DNA from: Collinsella aerofaciens
GTDB lineage: Bacteria > Actinomycetota > Coriobacteriia > Coriobacteriales > Coriobacteriaceae
Length of the DNA: 64,000 bases
Assembly (NCBI RefSeq): GCF_963360655.1
Contig: NZ_OY725717.1
Location: forward strand, 835,694 to 899,693
Direction: 5' to 3'
Position 1 is the stretch's first letter; every line of letters begins with the position of its first letter. The translations under genes were made by a program, and so were the position numbers. The notes under the pieces were generated by a model. That model was not told the origin of the DNA, ran no database searches, and saw nothing but the letters and a program-made list of their open reading frames with translations. Below are positions 43,386 through 51,985 of this stretch, piece after piece.

Positions 43386-44239
43386 TACTGCTGCACCTCC
43401 TTGGACCTCGTGGCCTTAAGCTGGATCATGGAGATGGCCACGACCAGGATGCAGAAGATAACCGCCTTGGCCTGACCAATGCCCTGCCATGCGATACCGG
43501 CACGCGAATAGAACGTGTTGTAGATGTTCAGGGCGAGCATCTCGGTGGAGTGCGCGGGGGCGCCGCCGGTAAGGGCGAGGTTCTGGTCGAACAGCTTAAA
43601 GCCGTTGGTGATGGACAGGAACAGGCAGATGGTGATGGTCGGCATCAGGTTAGGGATCTTAACCTTCCAAAACGTCTGCCATGCCGTGGCGCCGTCGACC
43701 TTGGCGGCCTCGATGTAGTCGGACGGAATGGACTGCAGACCAGCGATGTAGATAATCATCATGTAGCCGACCTGCTGCCACAGGGTCAGGATGATAAGGC
43801 CCCAGAAGCCAGCAGCAGAGTTAAGGGCGATGAGCTGGGCGCCCACGTTGGAGAGCAGGCAGTTGATCAGAATCTGCCAAATGTAGCCCAGCACGATGCC
43901 GCCGATCAGGTTAGGCATAAAGAAGATCGTACGGAAGATGTTGGTGCCCTTGAGCGCCTTGCGGGTGAGCGCCTGCGCGATGGCGAGGGCAATCACGTTG
44001 ATAAGCACCGTCGACAGGAAGGCAAACGCCACCGTAAAGAAGAACGACGTAGCAAACTGCGAATCGGACAGCGCGCGCACGTAATTCTTGATACCGACAA
44101 AATGCGTGTTGTTAATGGTAATAAACTGGCAGAACGAGAGATAGAAGCCCTGGATAAAAGGGATCACGAACCCGATCATAAACGCCAGGCACGTGGGCAG
44201 CATAAAGAGCGGCCACCAGCGCTTGAGTGCTTTGCCCAT
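43385..44239 (-). CDS. Sugar ABC transporter permease (MalF-like)
   Basis: 284 aa, six predicted helices; the EAA loop is DYIEAAKVDGATAWQTFWKVKIPNLMP. It lacks the long periplasmic P2 loop of enterobacterial MalF, as is normal for Gram-positive importers. Follows the binding-protein gene after a strong hairpin. Confidence 0.94.
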   Translation of the reverse strand: MGKALKRWWPLFMLPTCLAFMIGFVIPFIQGFYLSFCQFITINNTHFVGIKNYVRALSDSQFATSFFFTVAFAFLSTVLINVIALAIAQALTRKALKGTNIFRTIFFMPNLIGGIVLGYIWQILINCLLSNVGAQLIALNSAAGFWGLIILTLWQQVGYMMIIYIAGLQSIPSDYIEAAKVDGATAWQTFWKVKIPNLMPTITICLFLSITNGFKLFDQNLALTGGAPAHSTEMLALNIYNTFYSRAGIAWQGIGQAKAVIFCILVVAISMIQLKATRSKEVQQ

Positions 44240-44259
44240 AAAAGGGTCCTTTCAATATG

Positions 44260-44295
44260 CAGGGGGCGGGCAAACCAACGTCTGCCCGCCCCCTG
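44260..44295 (-). repeat. Intercistronic hairpin after the binding-protein gene
   Basis: A perfect 13-bp GC-rich stem (CAGGGGGCGGGCA/TGCCCGCCCCCTG) with a 10-nt loop. With no T run it most likely protects the binding-protein mRNA from 3' decay, giving more binding protein than permease, as at malE-malF in enterobacteria. Confidence 0.75.
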
Positions 44296-44326
44296 TCGCT
44301 AATCAGATAGCTTGGGCAGCAACTGC

Positions 44327-45643
44327 TTACTCGGAAGCGGCCTTCTCGGTCTTCCAGCCATCGACGAAGGCGTTCTTGACGCCGTCCCACTTGCTGTTGT
44401 CGGCAGCGTAGGCGATCAGAGCCTGCTTGAGGTTCTTCTTCCACTCCTCAGAGGGGATGTAGACGAAGTCCCAAGCAACGGTCTTCTTGCCGTCTTTGGC
44501 CATGGCAACGGCCTGCTGCGAGAAGACGTTGGTGGTTTCCTTGGCGCTCTTGAACGGAGCGGTCAGACCCATCTTGTCAGCGATGATGCTGGTGGCGGTG
44601 TCAGAAGTGACGCACCAATACATGAAGTCCTCGGTGGCCTTCTGGGCATCCTCGGAAGCCTGGGAGCTGACGCACCAGTAGTTCTCGCCGCCGGAGCACA
44701 GGCCCTGGTTCTCCTCGCCGTCGACACCGATGTAGATGGGCATCATGCCAATCTGATCGTCGGTCATGCCGGCCTTGGTGAGGTCAGCGTAGGCCCAAGA
44801 ACCGTTCTGATAGAAGACGGCCTTGCCGGTTGCGAACTCGTTGGTGGCGTCGTCGCCGGTCTTGGAGGCAAGCTGCGAAGGATCGCAGGTGGAGTCGGTG
44901 ATGTACAGGTCGAAGATCTGCTTGAAGTTGTCGAGATACTCGCCCTTAATCTCGTCGTCCTCCTGGTTGTGCTCCTTCTCGAACTCGTAGTAGAGCGGGA
45001 GGTTGGCGAGGTGGGTGGTGTAGCGCCAGCTGGAGGAGTCGTCCATGCCGGCGGAAGTGAAGGCACCCTCAACACCAAGCTCGTCCTTGCGGGCCTGGAT
45101 GTCGTCGGCACAAGCCTTCAGCTTGTCGAAGGAGTTGATGTCCTCGGCCTTGTAGCCAGCCTTCTCGAGCAGCTGCTTGTTGTAGATGATGCCGTAGCTC
45201 TCCTGGACCCAGTCGATACCCAGATCCTTGCCATCGGACTGCAGAGCCAGGGAGTCGTCAATGAGCTCACCGCGGAGCTTGGTATCGGACAGGTCGGCGC
45301 AGTAATCCTTCCAGTTCTTAAGACCGGTGGGGCCGTTGACCTGGAACAGGGTCGGAGCGGAGCTCTTGGACATCTCGGACTTGAGCTTCTCCTCGTAGGT
45401 GTTGGAGGCGGCGGTCACGATCTTGACCTCGACGCCCTTCTCCTTCTTGTACGCCTTGGCGATCTCCTTCCACTCCTTGTCGACCTCGGGCTTGAATTGG
45501 AGGAAGTAGACCTCGGCAGCGTCACCAGAAGCAGAGGAGCCGGAGCCGGCAGAACCGCCGCAACCCACGAGACCCAGACCAAGAACCGCAGCCGCGGAAC
45601 CAGCAAAGCCCAGGAACTGCCTTCTGCTCATTTCGTTCTTCAT
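44327..45643 (-). CDS. Sugar-binding lipoprotein of ABC importer
   Basis: 438 aa from ATG 45643 (MKNEMSRRQFLGFAGSAAAV). A twin-arginine-like signal with lipobox LVGC directs lipid attachment at Cys ~28, followed by a Gly/Ser linker. Cluster 1 solute-binding blocks: EVYFLQFKPEVDKEWKEIAKAYKKEKGVEVKIVTA, LFQVNGPTGLKNW, and AVFYQNGSWAYADL. Linkage to malQ, a phosphorylase and a TreR-like regulator points to maltodextrin, trehalose or another alpha-glucoside. Confidence 0.92.
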   Translation of the reverse strand: MKNEMSRRQFLGFAGSAAAVLGLGLVGCGGSAGSGSSASGDAAEVYFLQFKPEVDKEWKEIAKAYKKEKGVEVKIVTAASNTYEEKLKSEMSKSSAPTLFQVNGPTGLKNWKDYCADLSDTKLRGELIDDSLALQSDGKDLGIDWVQESYGIIYNKQLLEKAGYKAEDINSFDKLKACADDIQARKDELGVEGAFTSAGMDDSSSWRYTTHLANLPLYYEFEKEHNQEDDEIKGEYLDNFKQIFDLYITDSTCDPSQLASKTGDDATNEFATGKAVFYQNGSWAYADLTKAGMTDDQIGMMPIYIGVDGEENQGLCSGGENYWCVSSQASEDAQKATEDFMYWCVTSDTATSIIADKMGLTAPFKSAKETTNVFSQQAVAMAKDGKKTVAWDFVYIPSEEWKKNLKQALIAYAADNSKWDGVKNAFVDGWKTEKAASE

Positions 45644-45751
45644 TACAATCCACCCTTTCACACCGTGGCGGCACCCTTTGCCGCCGCCTTCGGAGATTGG
45701 CTCGGGGACTTTGCCCCTTTTGCTGATTTGTACGATACGCTATTTGGCTAG

Positions 45752-45838
45752 TTGTTTGAACAAGTATTACTAGAGCGGTAGAAAAACTTCGGTGAACGGT
45801 AATTTCAACTTGATACTTGACAAGTTTTGTATAAACAA
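45752..45838 (-). promoter_or_regulatory. Operator region of the ABC importer operon
   Basis: TTGTTTGAAC (45752-45761), TCGGTGAACGGT (45789-45800) and TTGTATAAACAA (45827-45838) lie 109-195 bp upstream of the binding-protein ATG. The outer two resemble the TGTTTAAAC sites beside the TreR-like gene and malQ. I cannot place the promoter hexamers with confidence. Confidence 0.5.
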
Positions 45839-45856
45839 TTATTTGTTATCGAATGC

Positions 45857-45912
45857 AGAGAAAAACGCCCGGTCAAGCCGATGCATCGTCGGTTTGACCG
45901 GGCGTTTTCTCT
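45857..45912. terminator. Terminator of the TreR-like gene
   Basis: A ~24-bp nearly perfect stem with AGAAAAACGCCCGGTCAA on one side and TTGACCGGGCGTTTTCT on the other; A and T runs flank both sides so it can work in both directions. Confidence 0.85.
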
Positions 45913-45950
45913 TTGAGGGCACGGGTCTCGTCAGGCTGCGAGCTAGCCGA

Positions 45951-46670
45951 CTATCGCTTGGAGTTGACACGGTAGTGGAAGATCTCAGGATGCGTGCGGG
46001 CATGCGTCACCTCAAACAAGATGCCATCCGAGGTGTACGACTGACTCTCCATGACGGCAACGCAGTTGTATTTGCCGAGGTCAAGATAGCTGCAATCCTC
46101 ATCGTTGGCGAGCTCGACACTCACCGTACGGCGGCTCGCCATCACTTTGATGCCACGCTTGTGCTCCAGATAGTCATAGATAGATTCTGCCGCGATCTCG
46201 GGGGTCAGACCCTTGGCGATCGACGCCAAAAAGTAGCCATGGTCCACTTGGCGCGCACTGCCGTTGAGACTTCGGACACGTACCACGCGAATCAGCTCCT
46301 CGCCCACCTTAAAGCCCAGGCGACGAGAGAGTTGCTCAGTGCAGATCAAATGTTCAAAAGACTTAACGTCCGTCGATGCGACGGCATTGTTGCGCTTTGC
46401 AAATTCGCCAAACGACTCGACTTCCTCGAGTGCACCCAACATGTCGGTTTCGCCCTTAAGCCAAATAACGCGCACGCCCTTGCCGTGTATGGGCTGCACA
46501 AACATCCCGTCGGCCAGCATGCCCAAGGCGCGACGGACGGTATTGCGAGTACATCCGAACTCCGCGGTCAACTCAGCTTCGGTTGGCAGCATCTCCTGAA
46601 ACGCATAGGTCCCATTAATGATGCGCGAGCGTATTTCTCGGTAGATTCCTTCGTATATCGCTTTTGGCAT
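45951..46670 (-). CDS. GntR/UTRA regulator, TreR-like
   Basis: 239 aa. Winged helix: MPKAIYEGIYREIRSRIINGTYAFQEMLPTEAELTAEFGCTRNTVRRALGMLADGMFVQPIHGKGVRVIW, closest in layout to trehalose-operon repressors; UTRA domain with the IKVMASRRTVSVELANDEDCSYLDL and LFEVTHARTHPEIFHY blocks. It is divergent from the PTS-HAD gene, with two TTGTTTAAAC sites between. Probably represses that gene, itself, the ABC importer and malQ until a phosphorylated disaccharide is present. Confidence 0.85.
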   Translation of the reverse strand: MPKAIYEGIYREIRSRIINGTYAFQEMLPTEAELTAEFGCTRNTVRRALGMLADGMFVQPIHGKGVRVIWLKGETDMLGALEEVESFGEFAKRNNAVASTDVKSFEHLICTEQLSRRLGFKVGEELIRVVRVRSLNGSARQVDHGYFLASIAKGLTPEIAAESIYDYLEHKRGIKVMASRRTVSVELANDEDCSYLDLGKYNCVAVMESQSYTSDGILFEVTHARTHPEIFHYRVNSKR

Positions 46671-46724
46671 TGTTCCACCTCTACATTATTCATTTCCGGC
46701 TAGGCACGATAGCATTTCTTAAAG

Positions 46725-46856
46725 TTGTTTAAACCGAATATCGGTGAAGCGACAGGATTTAGCCGTTGACGGTTTCTGTCATGCCCAAATCGGTTTCGCT
46801 CAAAACTGCCGGTACGACACTCGTCTGGTCCTCTACAATGAATCCATTGTTTAAAC
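46725..46856. promoter_or_regulatory. Paired TTGTTTAAAC operators in the treR-like/PTS gap
   Basis: TTGTTTAAAC occurs exactly at 46725-46734 and 46847-46856. The first is 55 bp upstream of the regulator ATG, the second 44 bp upstream of the PTS ATG. A partial TCGGTGAA motif begins at 46741. Confidence 0.65.
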
Positions 46857-46899
46857 GTTTCCCCACGCGCAACGCGCCTCGATATTCGGAAGGCAGAAC

Positions 46900-49350
46900 A
46901 TGCTGCAAAAAATCCAACGCTTTGGCGGGGCAATGTTCGCGCCCGCCATGCTGTTTTCTATATCAGGCCTCATGGTCGGCGTCTCCGCTCTCGCAACGAC
47001 TGCGGACATCGTCGGCGATCTCGCCGTATACGGAACCCCTTGGTACGTTTTCTGGGCTATCATCCAGCGCGGCTCGTGGACGGTCTTTAAACGCCTCCCG
47101 CTCCTTTTTGCCGTAGCGCTGCCCATCGGTCTTGCCCAAAAACAACCGGCTCGTTGCTGCCTCGAGGCTCTCGTCGCCTATTTTGCCTACTGCTTCTTTT
47201 TGAGCGAGATCATTAAGCTGAGCGGAGACAACCTTGGACTTGAGTACCCGTCATCTTTGACCTCCGCCAGCGGTATCACCGTCATCGACGGCATCAAGAC
47301 GCTCGACACCGGCATTATCGGCCCGCTGGCGGTATCGGCAACCGTCGTTGCCATCCATGACCGCTTCTACGATGCCAAGGTTCCCGATTGGCTCGGCACC
47401 TTCTCGGGCTCCTCGCTGGTCTACCTCATCAGCTTTTTTGCCGTGTTTGCCCTTGCTGCTATCTCGGCCGCCATCGTGCCCTACGTATACGATGTAACCG
47501 ATACGCTGCGTCACGCGCTTGCAGGCGTCGGTCCCTTTGGCGTGGGCATCTTTGTCTTTTTAGAACGAGCACTCGAGCCCTTTGGCCTGCACCACCTGCT
47601 CTACATGCCGATCTACTACGACAACCTGGTCATTAACGACGGCATCTACGCCACGTGGAGCAGTTTGCTCCCCATCCTCTCCCATAGCACGCGCCCCCTT
47701 AATGAGCTTGCGCCGTGGGCCGGTTTTACCGCCACCGGCTGGGTCAAGCTCTTTGGCCTTCCTGCCATCGCAGCTGCGTTCTACTCCACCGCAAAACCCG
47801 AGCGCCGCGCCGGCCTCAGGGTCATCCTTGTTCCCGCCATCATCGCCTCGGTGGTTTGCGGCGTTACCGAGCCACTCGAGTTTCTCTTTATGTTCACCCA
47901 CCCCGGGCTCTTTTTGCTCTACGCCGTCTTATCGTCTTGCCTTGCCACAGCCATGAATCTCTTTGGCATCGTCGGCATCTTCTCGGGCGGCCTCATGGAG
48001 ATGGCAGCCTTCAACTTTATTCCGCTCATGCGCACGCATGCCGGTGCCTATCTTTTGGCGCTCGGTATCGGCCTTGCCTTTAGCCTCATCTTTTTTGTTA
48101 GTTTTCGAGCACTCATCTTGGTCTATGACCTTAAGACTCCGGGCCGCGAGGATCATGTCGTCAATCGCGCGGCAATCGATTGTTTAACGGGAAGCGACTT
48201 TGCCAAAGAGCAATCTCCCAATGACGAGGTCAATAGTCGATCCGATCAAGATCACGTCCTCGCTGAGCGGGTAATTCAGCTTTTAGGTGGCGTTGGCAAT
48301 ATCGTGGGCGCAACCAACTGCGCCACGCGCCTGCGCGTCGAGGTCGCAGACCCTTCCATCGTTGCAGATAACGCGTCGTTTGTCGCAGTGGGCGCCAAGG
48401 GCCTCATCATTACGGGCAAGACCGCCCAGGTGATTATCGGCATCTCCGTTCCCCGCGTTAAAGAGCATTTTGACCAGATCATGGGCCTCGAGCCGGAATT
48501 TGTGCCCACCACCTCGGCCTCCCCTGCCGCCAGCGCGGCCCATAAGCGCGGCAATATTTGCTTCTTCGATATCGACGGAACGCTCGCCTGGCAAGACCCC
48601 AGGCTCGCCCAAGACCTTCCCGAAGACGAGCGGGACCTCTCCCCCTATCCCAACGAGGCGGTTTCGCAGGCAATCCGCGAGTTTGTCGCCAACGGCAACA
48701 TGGCCTTTATCTGCACGGGACGTACCCTGAGCTGCATCCACCCCAAACTTCTTGAGCTGCCCTGGACCGGCATCGTCTGTCTTGCGGGCGGTTACGCCGA
48801 GATCAACGGACACACAATTCGCGATCTGTCGATGACGCCCAGTATGCTGCAGCGTCTTGCCCCCTACCTTGAGCAATCGGGCGAGGTCATCCGCTTTGAG
48901 GGCCTCAACGGCGTCGTGCGCATGAGTGCCGATGCGCCCGATGCTCCCGGATACGCGCGCACCCTGGGCGACGCAGTCACGCAGCTGCAACATTACAGTG
49001 TCTACAAGATCTTGATGTCTACATCGCTCGCCAACCACATCGCTCAAGATAAGGCACTTGAGCCGCTGCTGTGCTTTAACGAGCTCGAACTCGAGGTAAC
49101 CGAAATCTCGCCCCGCGAATGCACGAAGCGCGGGGGCATCCAGTCTGTACTCGACGCCCTCGATCCCCACCACGGAACCGTATACGGCATCGGCGACGCC
49201 AGCAATGACGTCTCGCTGATGAACGCCGTCGATGTCGGTATCGCCATGGGCAATGCACCGGACTATCTCAAGGATAAGGCCGATTACGTGACCGACACCG
49301 TCGATCACGACGGTGTCGTTGCGGCGCTCGAGCATTTTAGGCTGATTTAG
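46900..49350 (+). CDS. PTS EIIC-EIIB (glucose/maltose family) fused to a HAD phosphatase
   Basis: 816 aa. Residues 1-~425 are a EIIC channel (MLQKIQRFGGAMFAPAMLF, HHLLYMPIYYDNLVINDGIY, GVTEPLEFLFMFTHPGLFLLYA). Residues ~447-525 are EIIB with phosphocysteine Cys474 in GATNCATRLRVEV. After an Ala/Ser linker, residues ~550-816 form a Cof-type HAD hydrolase with all four motifs: FFDIDGTLAW (Asp557), FICTGRTL, the Lys in ECTKRGGIQSVL, and GIGDASNDVSLMNAVDVGIAMGNAPD (Asp766). A protein that phosphorylates its sugar during import and carries its own phosphatase is unexpected; it could deliver free maltose to MalQ/GlgP. No IIA is present. Confidence 0.93.
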   Translation: MLQKIQRFGGAMFAPAMLFSISGLMVGVSALATTADIVGDLAVYGTPWYVFWAIIQRGSWTVFKRLPLLFAVALPIGLAQKQPARCCLEALVAYFAYCFFLSEIIKLSGDNLGLEYPSSLTSASGITVIDGIKTLDTGIIGPLAVSATVVAIHDRFYDAKVPDWLGTFSGSSLVYLISFFAVFALAAISAAIVPYVYDVTDTLRHALAGVGPFGVGIFVFLERALEPFGLHHLLYMPIYYDNLVINDGIYATWSSLLPILSHSTRPLNELAPWAGFTATGWVKLFGLPAIAAAFYSTAKPERRAGLRVILVPAIIASVVCGVTEPLEFLFMFTHPGLFLLYAVLSSCLATAMNLFGIVGIFSGGLMEMAAFNFIPLMRTHAGAYLLALGIGLAFSLIFFVSFRALILVYDLKTPGREDHVVNRAAIDCLTGSDFAKEQSPNDEVNSRSDQDHVLAERVIQLLGGVGNIVGATNCATRLRVEVADPSIVADNASFVAVGAKGLIITGKTAQVIIGISVPRVKEHFDQIMGLEPEFVPTTSASPAASAAHKRGNICFFDIDGTLAWQDPRLAQDLPEDERDLSPYPNEAVSQAIREFVANGNMAFICTGRTLSCIHPKLLELPWTGIVCLAGGYAEINGHTIRDLSMTPSMLQRLAPYLEQSGEVIRFEGLNGVVRMSADAPDAPGYARTLGDAVTQLQHYSVYKILMSTSLANHIAQDKALEPLLCFNELELEVTEISPRECTKRGGIQSVLDALDPHHGTVYGIGDASNDVSLMNAVDVGIAMGNAPDYLKDKADYVTDTVDHDGVVAALEHFRLI

Positions 49351-49463
49351 GCGCGCTCCATCAAACGCACGCCCGTTGTCCTAAATCGCCAAAACTGCCG
49401 CGCCAAACGCCCTAATGTGGCAATATGTTGTCTGCATATTGCATCAACGCAACCTCAGAAAGA

Positions 49464-50489
49464 ATGCGAGAACCCGTGTCCAGTCCGTTTACCAGCTTTT
49501 TAGCCCAGCACTTTGACCAGATTAACGCCTATCTGGCCACGTTCTTTGACGGACAGGCGACCTCTGCCGATATCGAGCGCTACCTGTATGCGCCGCTCTC
49601 GGCTTTTACGGCCAACGCCGGCAAGCGCCACCGCCCGCTTATCTGCATGCTCGCCGCAACCGCAGTGGGCGGTAGCTTTGAGAGCGCCCGCAGCGCCGCG
49701 GCAGCCATCGAGCATTTCCAGTCGGGCGCGCTGATCCACGACGACATCGCCGACAACGGACAGCTTCGTCGAGGCAAGCCCTGCATGCACCTTACCGAGG
49801 GCACGGGCCTTGCCATCAATTGTGGCGACCTGGCGCTCACCATGGTCACCAAGACGGTTCTCGACGACCCCACGCTGGAGTCCGACGTGAAGCTGCGCGT
49901 GCTCCACGAGCTTACCGAGATGATCGTCCGCACCATTGAGGGTCAAGCACTCGACCTGGGTTGGGTCCGTGACGGGCGCTTTGATATCTCGGTTGATGAC
50001 TACCTGGACATGGCGACGCACAAGACCGCGTTTTACAGCGGAGCCACGCCGCTTGCCGCCGGAGCCATTATCGGCGGCGGCAACGATGAGCAAATCGAAG
50101 CGCTGCGCGCCTTTGGCCTGCACACGGGCCTTGCCTTTCAGATTCAGGACGACCTGCTCAACCTTGTCGGCACTAAGGAAGCCGCCAACAAGGACTTCCG
50201 CACCGACATCACCGAGGGCAAGCGCACGCTTGTCGCCGTACACGCCCTCTCTGATGAGCGCCACCACGACGAGGTCGAGGCGATTCTTTCCTCGGGCACC
50301 GATGATCCCGCGCAGCTCGCACGCGCCGTGGAGATCTTCCAGGAGACCGGCTCCATCGATTACGCCCACACTTACGCGCTCGACCTGACCGCTAAGGCCA
50401 AAGCGGCCATCGAGAACGTTGAGCTTGATCCGCACGCACGCGAGCTGTTCCTCTCCATGGCAGATTTCTTTGTGGAGCGCCTTAACTAA
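49464..50489 (+). CDS. Polyprenyl (geranylgeranyl/farnesyl-type) diphosphate synthase
   Basis: 341 aa from ATG 49464; a GTG 12 bp later (VSSPFTSF) is equally plausible. Trans-isoprenyl synthase motifs: GKRHRPLICMLAA, first Asp-rich motif ALIHDDIADNGQLRRGKP (DDIAD), THKTAFYSGATPLAAGAIIGG, and the second motif FQIQDDLLNLVGT, where DDxxD is DDLLN. It condenses isopentenyl diphosphate units for quinone or bactoprenol side chains. The second-motif Asn is an allowed variant. Confidence 0.88.
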   Translation: MREPVSSPFTSFLAQHFDQINAYLATFFDGQATSADIERYLYAPLSAFTANAGKRHRPLICMLAATAVGGSFESARSAAAAIEHFQSGALIHDDIADNGQLRRGKPCMHLTEGTGLAINCGDLALTMVTKTVLDDPTLESDVKLRVLHELTEMIVRTIEGQALDLGWVRDGRFDISVDDYLDMATHKTAFYSGATPLAAGAIIGGGNDEQIEALRAFGLHTGLAFQIQDDLLNLVGTKEAANKDFRTDITEGKRTLVAVHALSDERHHDEVEAILSSGTDDPAQLARAVEIFQETGSIDYAHTYALDLTAKAKAAIENVELDPHARELFLSMADFFVERLN

Positions 50490-50627
50490 CGGGGGTTATA
50501 AAATCTGTCAGCAGCGTATTTAGGCACAACTTGCTACACTGTTGAGTGCATGTTTATGCATCCCTTTGCGTTGTCTATCCGACAGACGCTCAAATAGTAC
50601 GAATGGTACGCCGAAAGGGGTTCGTTC

Positions 50628-51533
50628 ATGGAACCTATTACAACGGGCATGCAAGGAGCAGCCGTCGAGGACGTGCAGTCTCGTCTCCTGCAGCTCGGCT
50701 ACACGATTGATGCCGCCGAAGTCACCGACAAGTACTTTGGAGCCACCACTGAGCAGGCCGTCAGCACCTTCAGGCTCGACAGCGGCCTTGCTGCCGGTCA
50801 TGCCGTCGATATCCCCTGTTGGAGCGCCCTTGTAGACGCTTCGTATAAGCTGGGCGACCGCACCCTCTATCTGCGCATGCCCAATTTCCATGGCGCCGAT
50901 GTGCAGGCCCTGCAGCGCGCTCTCAACGTTTTGGGCTTTGCCTGTGGCGAAGACGACGGCTACTTTGGTCCGCATACCGAGGCCGCCCTGCAGCAGTTCC
51001 AGGAAAATGTCGGCCTGTTTGCCGACGGCATGGCCTTCCAGGACACCTACGCCTACATCAACCGCCTGCACCATGTGTGGGAGGGCAAGCCCTCGGTCAC
51101 CGAAGCCGAGTCCCGCATCGGTTTTGCTCGCGCCGCCAACGTGCTCGAGCGCTTCCAGATTGCCGTTATCGGCGAGGACCCCATCGCACGCAGCGTTGCG
51201 TCGCGCATGTGGAATATCGCCACGGCAACGACCGACAACAGCGGCATGATGCTCTGTGACTCCGAGGTCCCAACCGACGTTGACCTGGTGCTCGAAATCG
51301 CAAGCGACGAGCTGCCCGCCGACGCCGCACCGCGCGCCACGATTGCCCTCGCCGAGTGCCACAACCTGGCCCAGCGCATCCGCACCGCCAATGTCGCCGC
51401 GCAGCAGAAGCCGGCTCGCATTCGCATTGAGCTCACGGGCATGACGCGCTACAACGGCACTTTCACGGCCAGCGACGCGCAGACACTCGCCGTACGCCTG
51501 CTCGATGGCGTTTGCGATGCCCTCGCAGATTAG
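50628..51533 (+). CDS. Cytoplasmic protein with two peptidoglycan-binding-like repeats
   Basis: 301 aa with no signal peptide or transmembrane segment. Two PG_binding_1 modules: MQGAAVEDVQSRLLQLGYTI...YFGATTEQAVSTFRLDSGL and HGADVQALQRALNVLGFACGEDDGYFGPHTEAALQQFQENVGL. Residues ~150-301 look like a degenerate amidase-type domain (VDLVLEIASDEL...FTASDAQTLAVRLLDGVCDAL) without evident zinc ligands. The arrangement recalls mycobacterial CwlM, a cytoplasmic pseudo-amidase that regulates MurA; this is analogy only. Function unknown. Confidence 0.7.
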   Translation: MEPITTGMQGAAVEDVQSRLLQLGYTIDAAEVTDKYFGATTEQAVSTFRLDSGLAAGHAVDIPCWSALVDASYKLGDRTLYLRMPNFHGADVQALQRALNVLGFACGEDDGYFGPHTEAALQQFQENVGLFADGMAFQDTYAYINRLHHVWEGKPSVTEAESRIGFARAANVLERFQIAVIGEDPIARSVASRMWNIATATTDNSGMMLCDSEVPTDVDLVLEIASDELPADAAPRATIALAECHNLAQRIRTANVAAQQKPARIRIELTGMTRYNGTFTASDAQTLAVRLLDGVCDALAD

Positions 51534-51571
51534 GTAAACTAAACGAGTTGCTTTTGGGCAACACCACACAT

Positions 51572-51643
51572 TGGGACGTAGTTCAACGGTAGAACTCCGG
51601 TTTTTGGTGCCGGCTGTTGGGGGTTCGAATCCCTCCGTCCCAG
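51572..51643 (+). tRNA. tRNA-Gln (anticodon UUG)
   Basis: 72 nt to the discriminator G. Acceptor TGGGACG/CGTCCCA, anticodon stem CCGGT/GCCGG with loop TTTTGGT (anticodon TTG), T loop TTCGAAT. CCA is not encoded (GCCC follows), unlike tRNA-Leu in this window, so CCA must be added by a nucleotidyltransferase. Confidence 0.95.
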
Positions 51644-51656
51644 CCCTTAAGAACAC

Positions 51657-51693
51657 AGCGCTCCAGGCCCTTATGAACCTGGAGCGCTTTCTT
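51657..51693 (+). terminator. tRNA-Gln terminator
   Basis: An 11-bp stem AGCGCTCCAGG/CCTGGAGCGCT with a 10-nt loop is followed by TTCTT. Confidence 0.85.
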
Positions 51694-51702
51694 GTGGGCA
51701 AG

Positions 51703-51719
51703 CGGAGGAATTCGAACCC
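51703..51719 (-). repeat. Inverted copy of the tRNA-Gln T-arm
   Basis: CGGAGGAATTCGAACCC is the reverse complement of tRNA positions 51621-51637 with one mismatch, at an offset of exactly 82 bp. It matches the arrangement downstream of tRNA-Leu. I see no gene in the remaining 51720-51841. Confidence 0.8.
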
Positions 51720-51841
51720 GCAAGGAATCTACCTATATAAGACAGACGCCCCAAGCCCGAAAGGACCAAGAGCGCCTAACATCAAGAAAATATCAGCCCA
51801 GTTCCGAAAAGCGAGCCGCATGCAACAACCAAGTAACCACA

Positions 51842-51978
51842 GGCCCCGGGAGAGCGGGGACACCGGCTTAGGTTTATCGCGAGTTCCGCACGAACAGGAG
51901 GCCACTTAATGTGGCCTCCGTCGTGAGCAGGACTGTAGAGCAGGAAACCTAAGCCGGTGTCCCCGCTCTCCCGGGGCC
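51842..51978 (-). repeat. Long hairpin element with conserved core, copy 2
   Basis: Perfect 34-bp outer arms (51842-51875, 51945-51978) enclose the same core: GCGAGTTCCGCAC, apical GGCCAC-TTAAT-GTGGCC, CAGGACTGTAGAGCAGG. Inner stem is GGAGGCCAC/GTGGCCTCC. The element starts 7 bp after the stop codon of the Toprim-domain gene. Confidence 0.93.
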
Positions 51979-51985
51979 GGCGGAG

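Noticed and set aside
45792-46703. 303-codon plus-strand frame opposite the TreR-like gene
   Set aside because: Antisense of a clear GntR/UTRA protein and overlapping a terminator hairpin.
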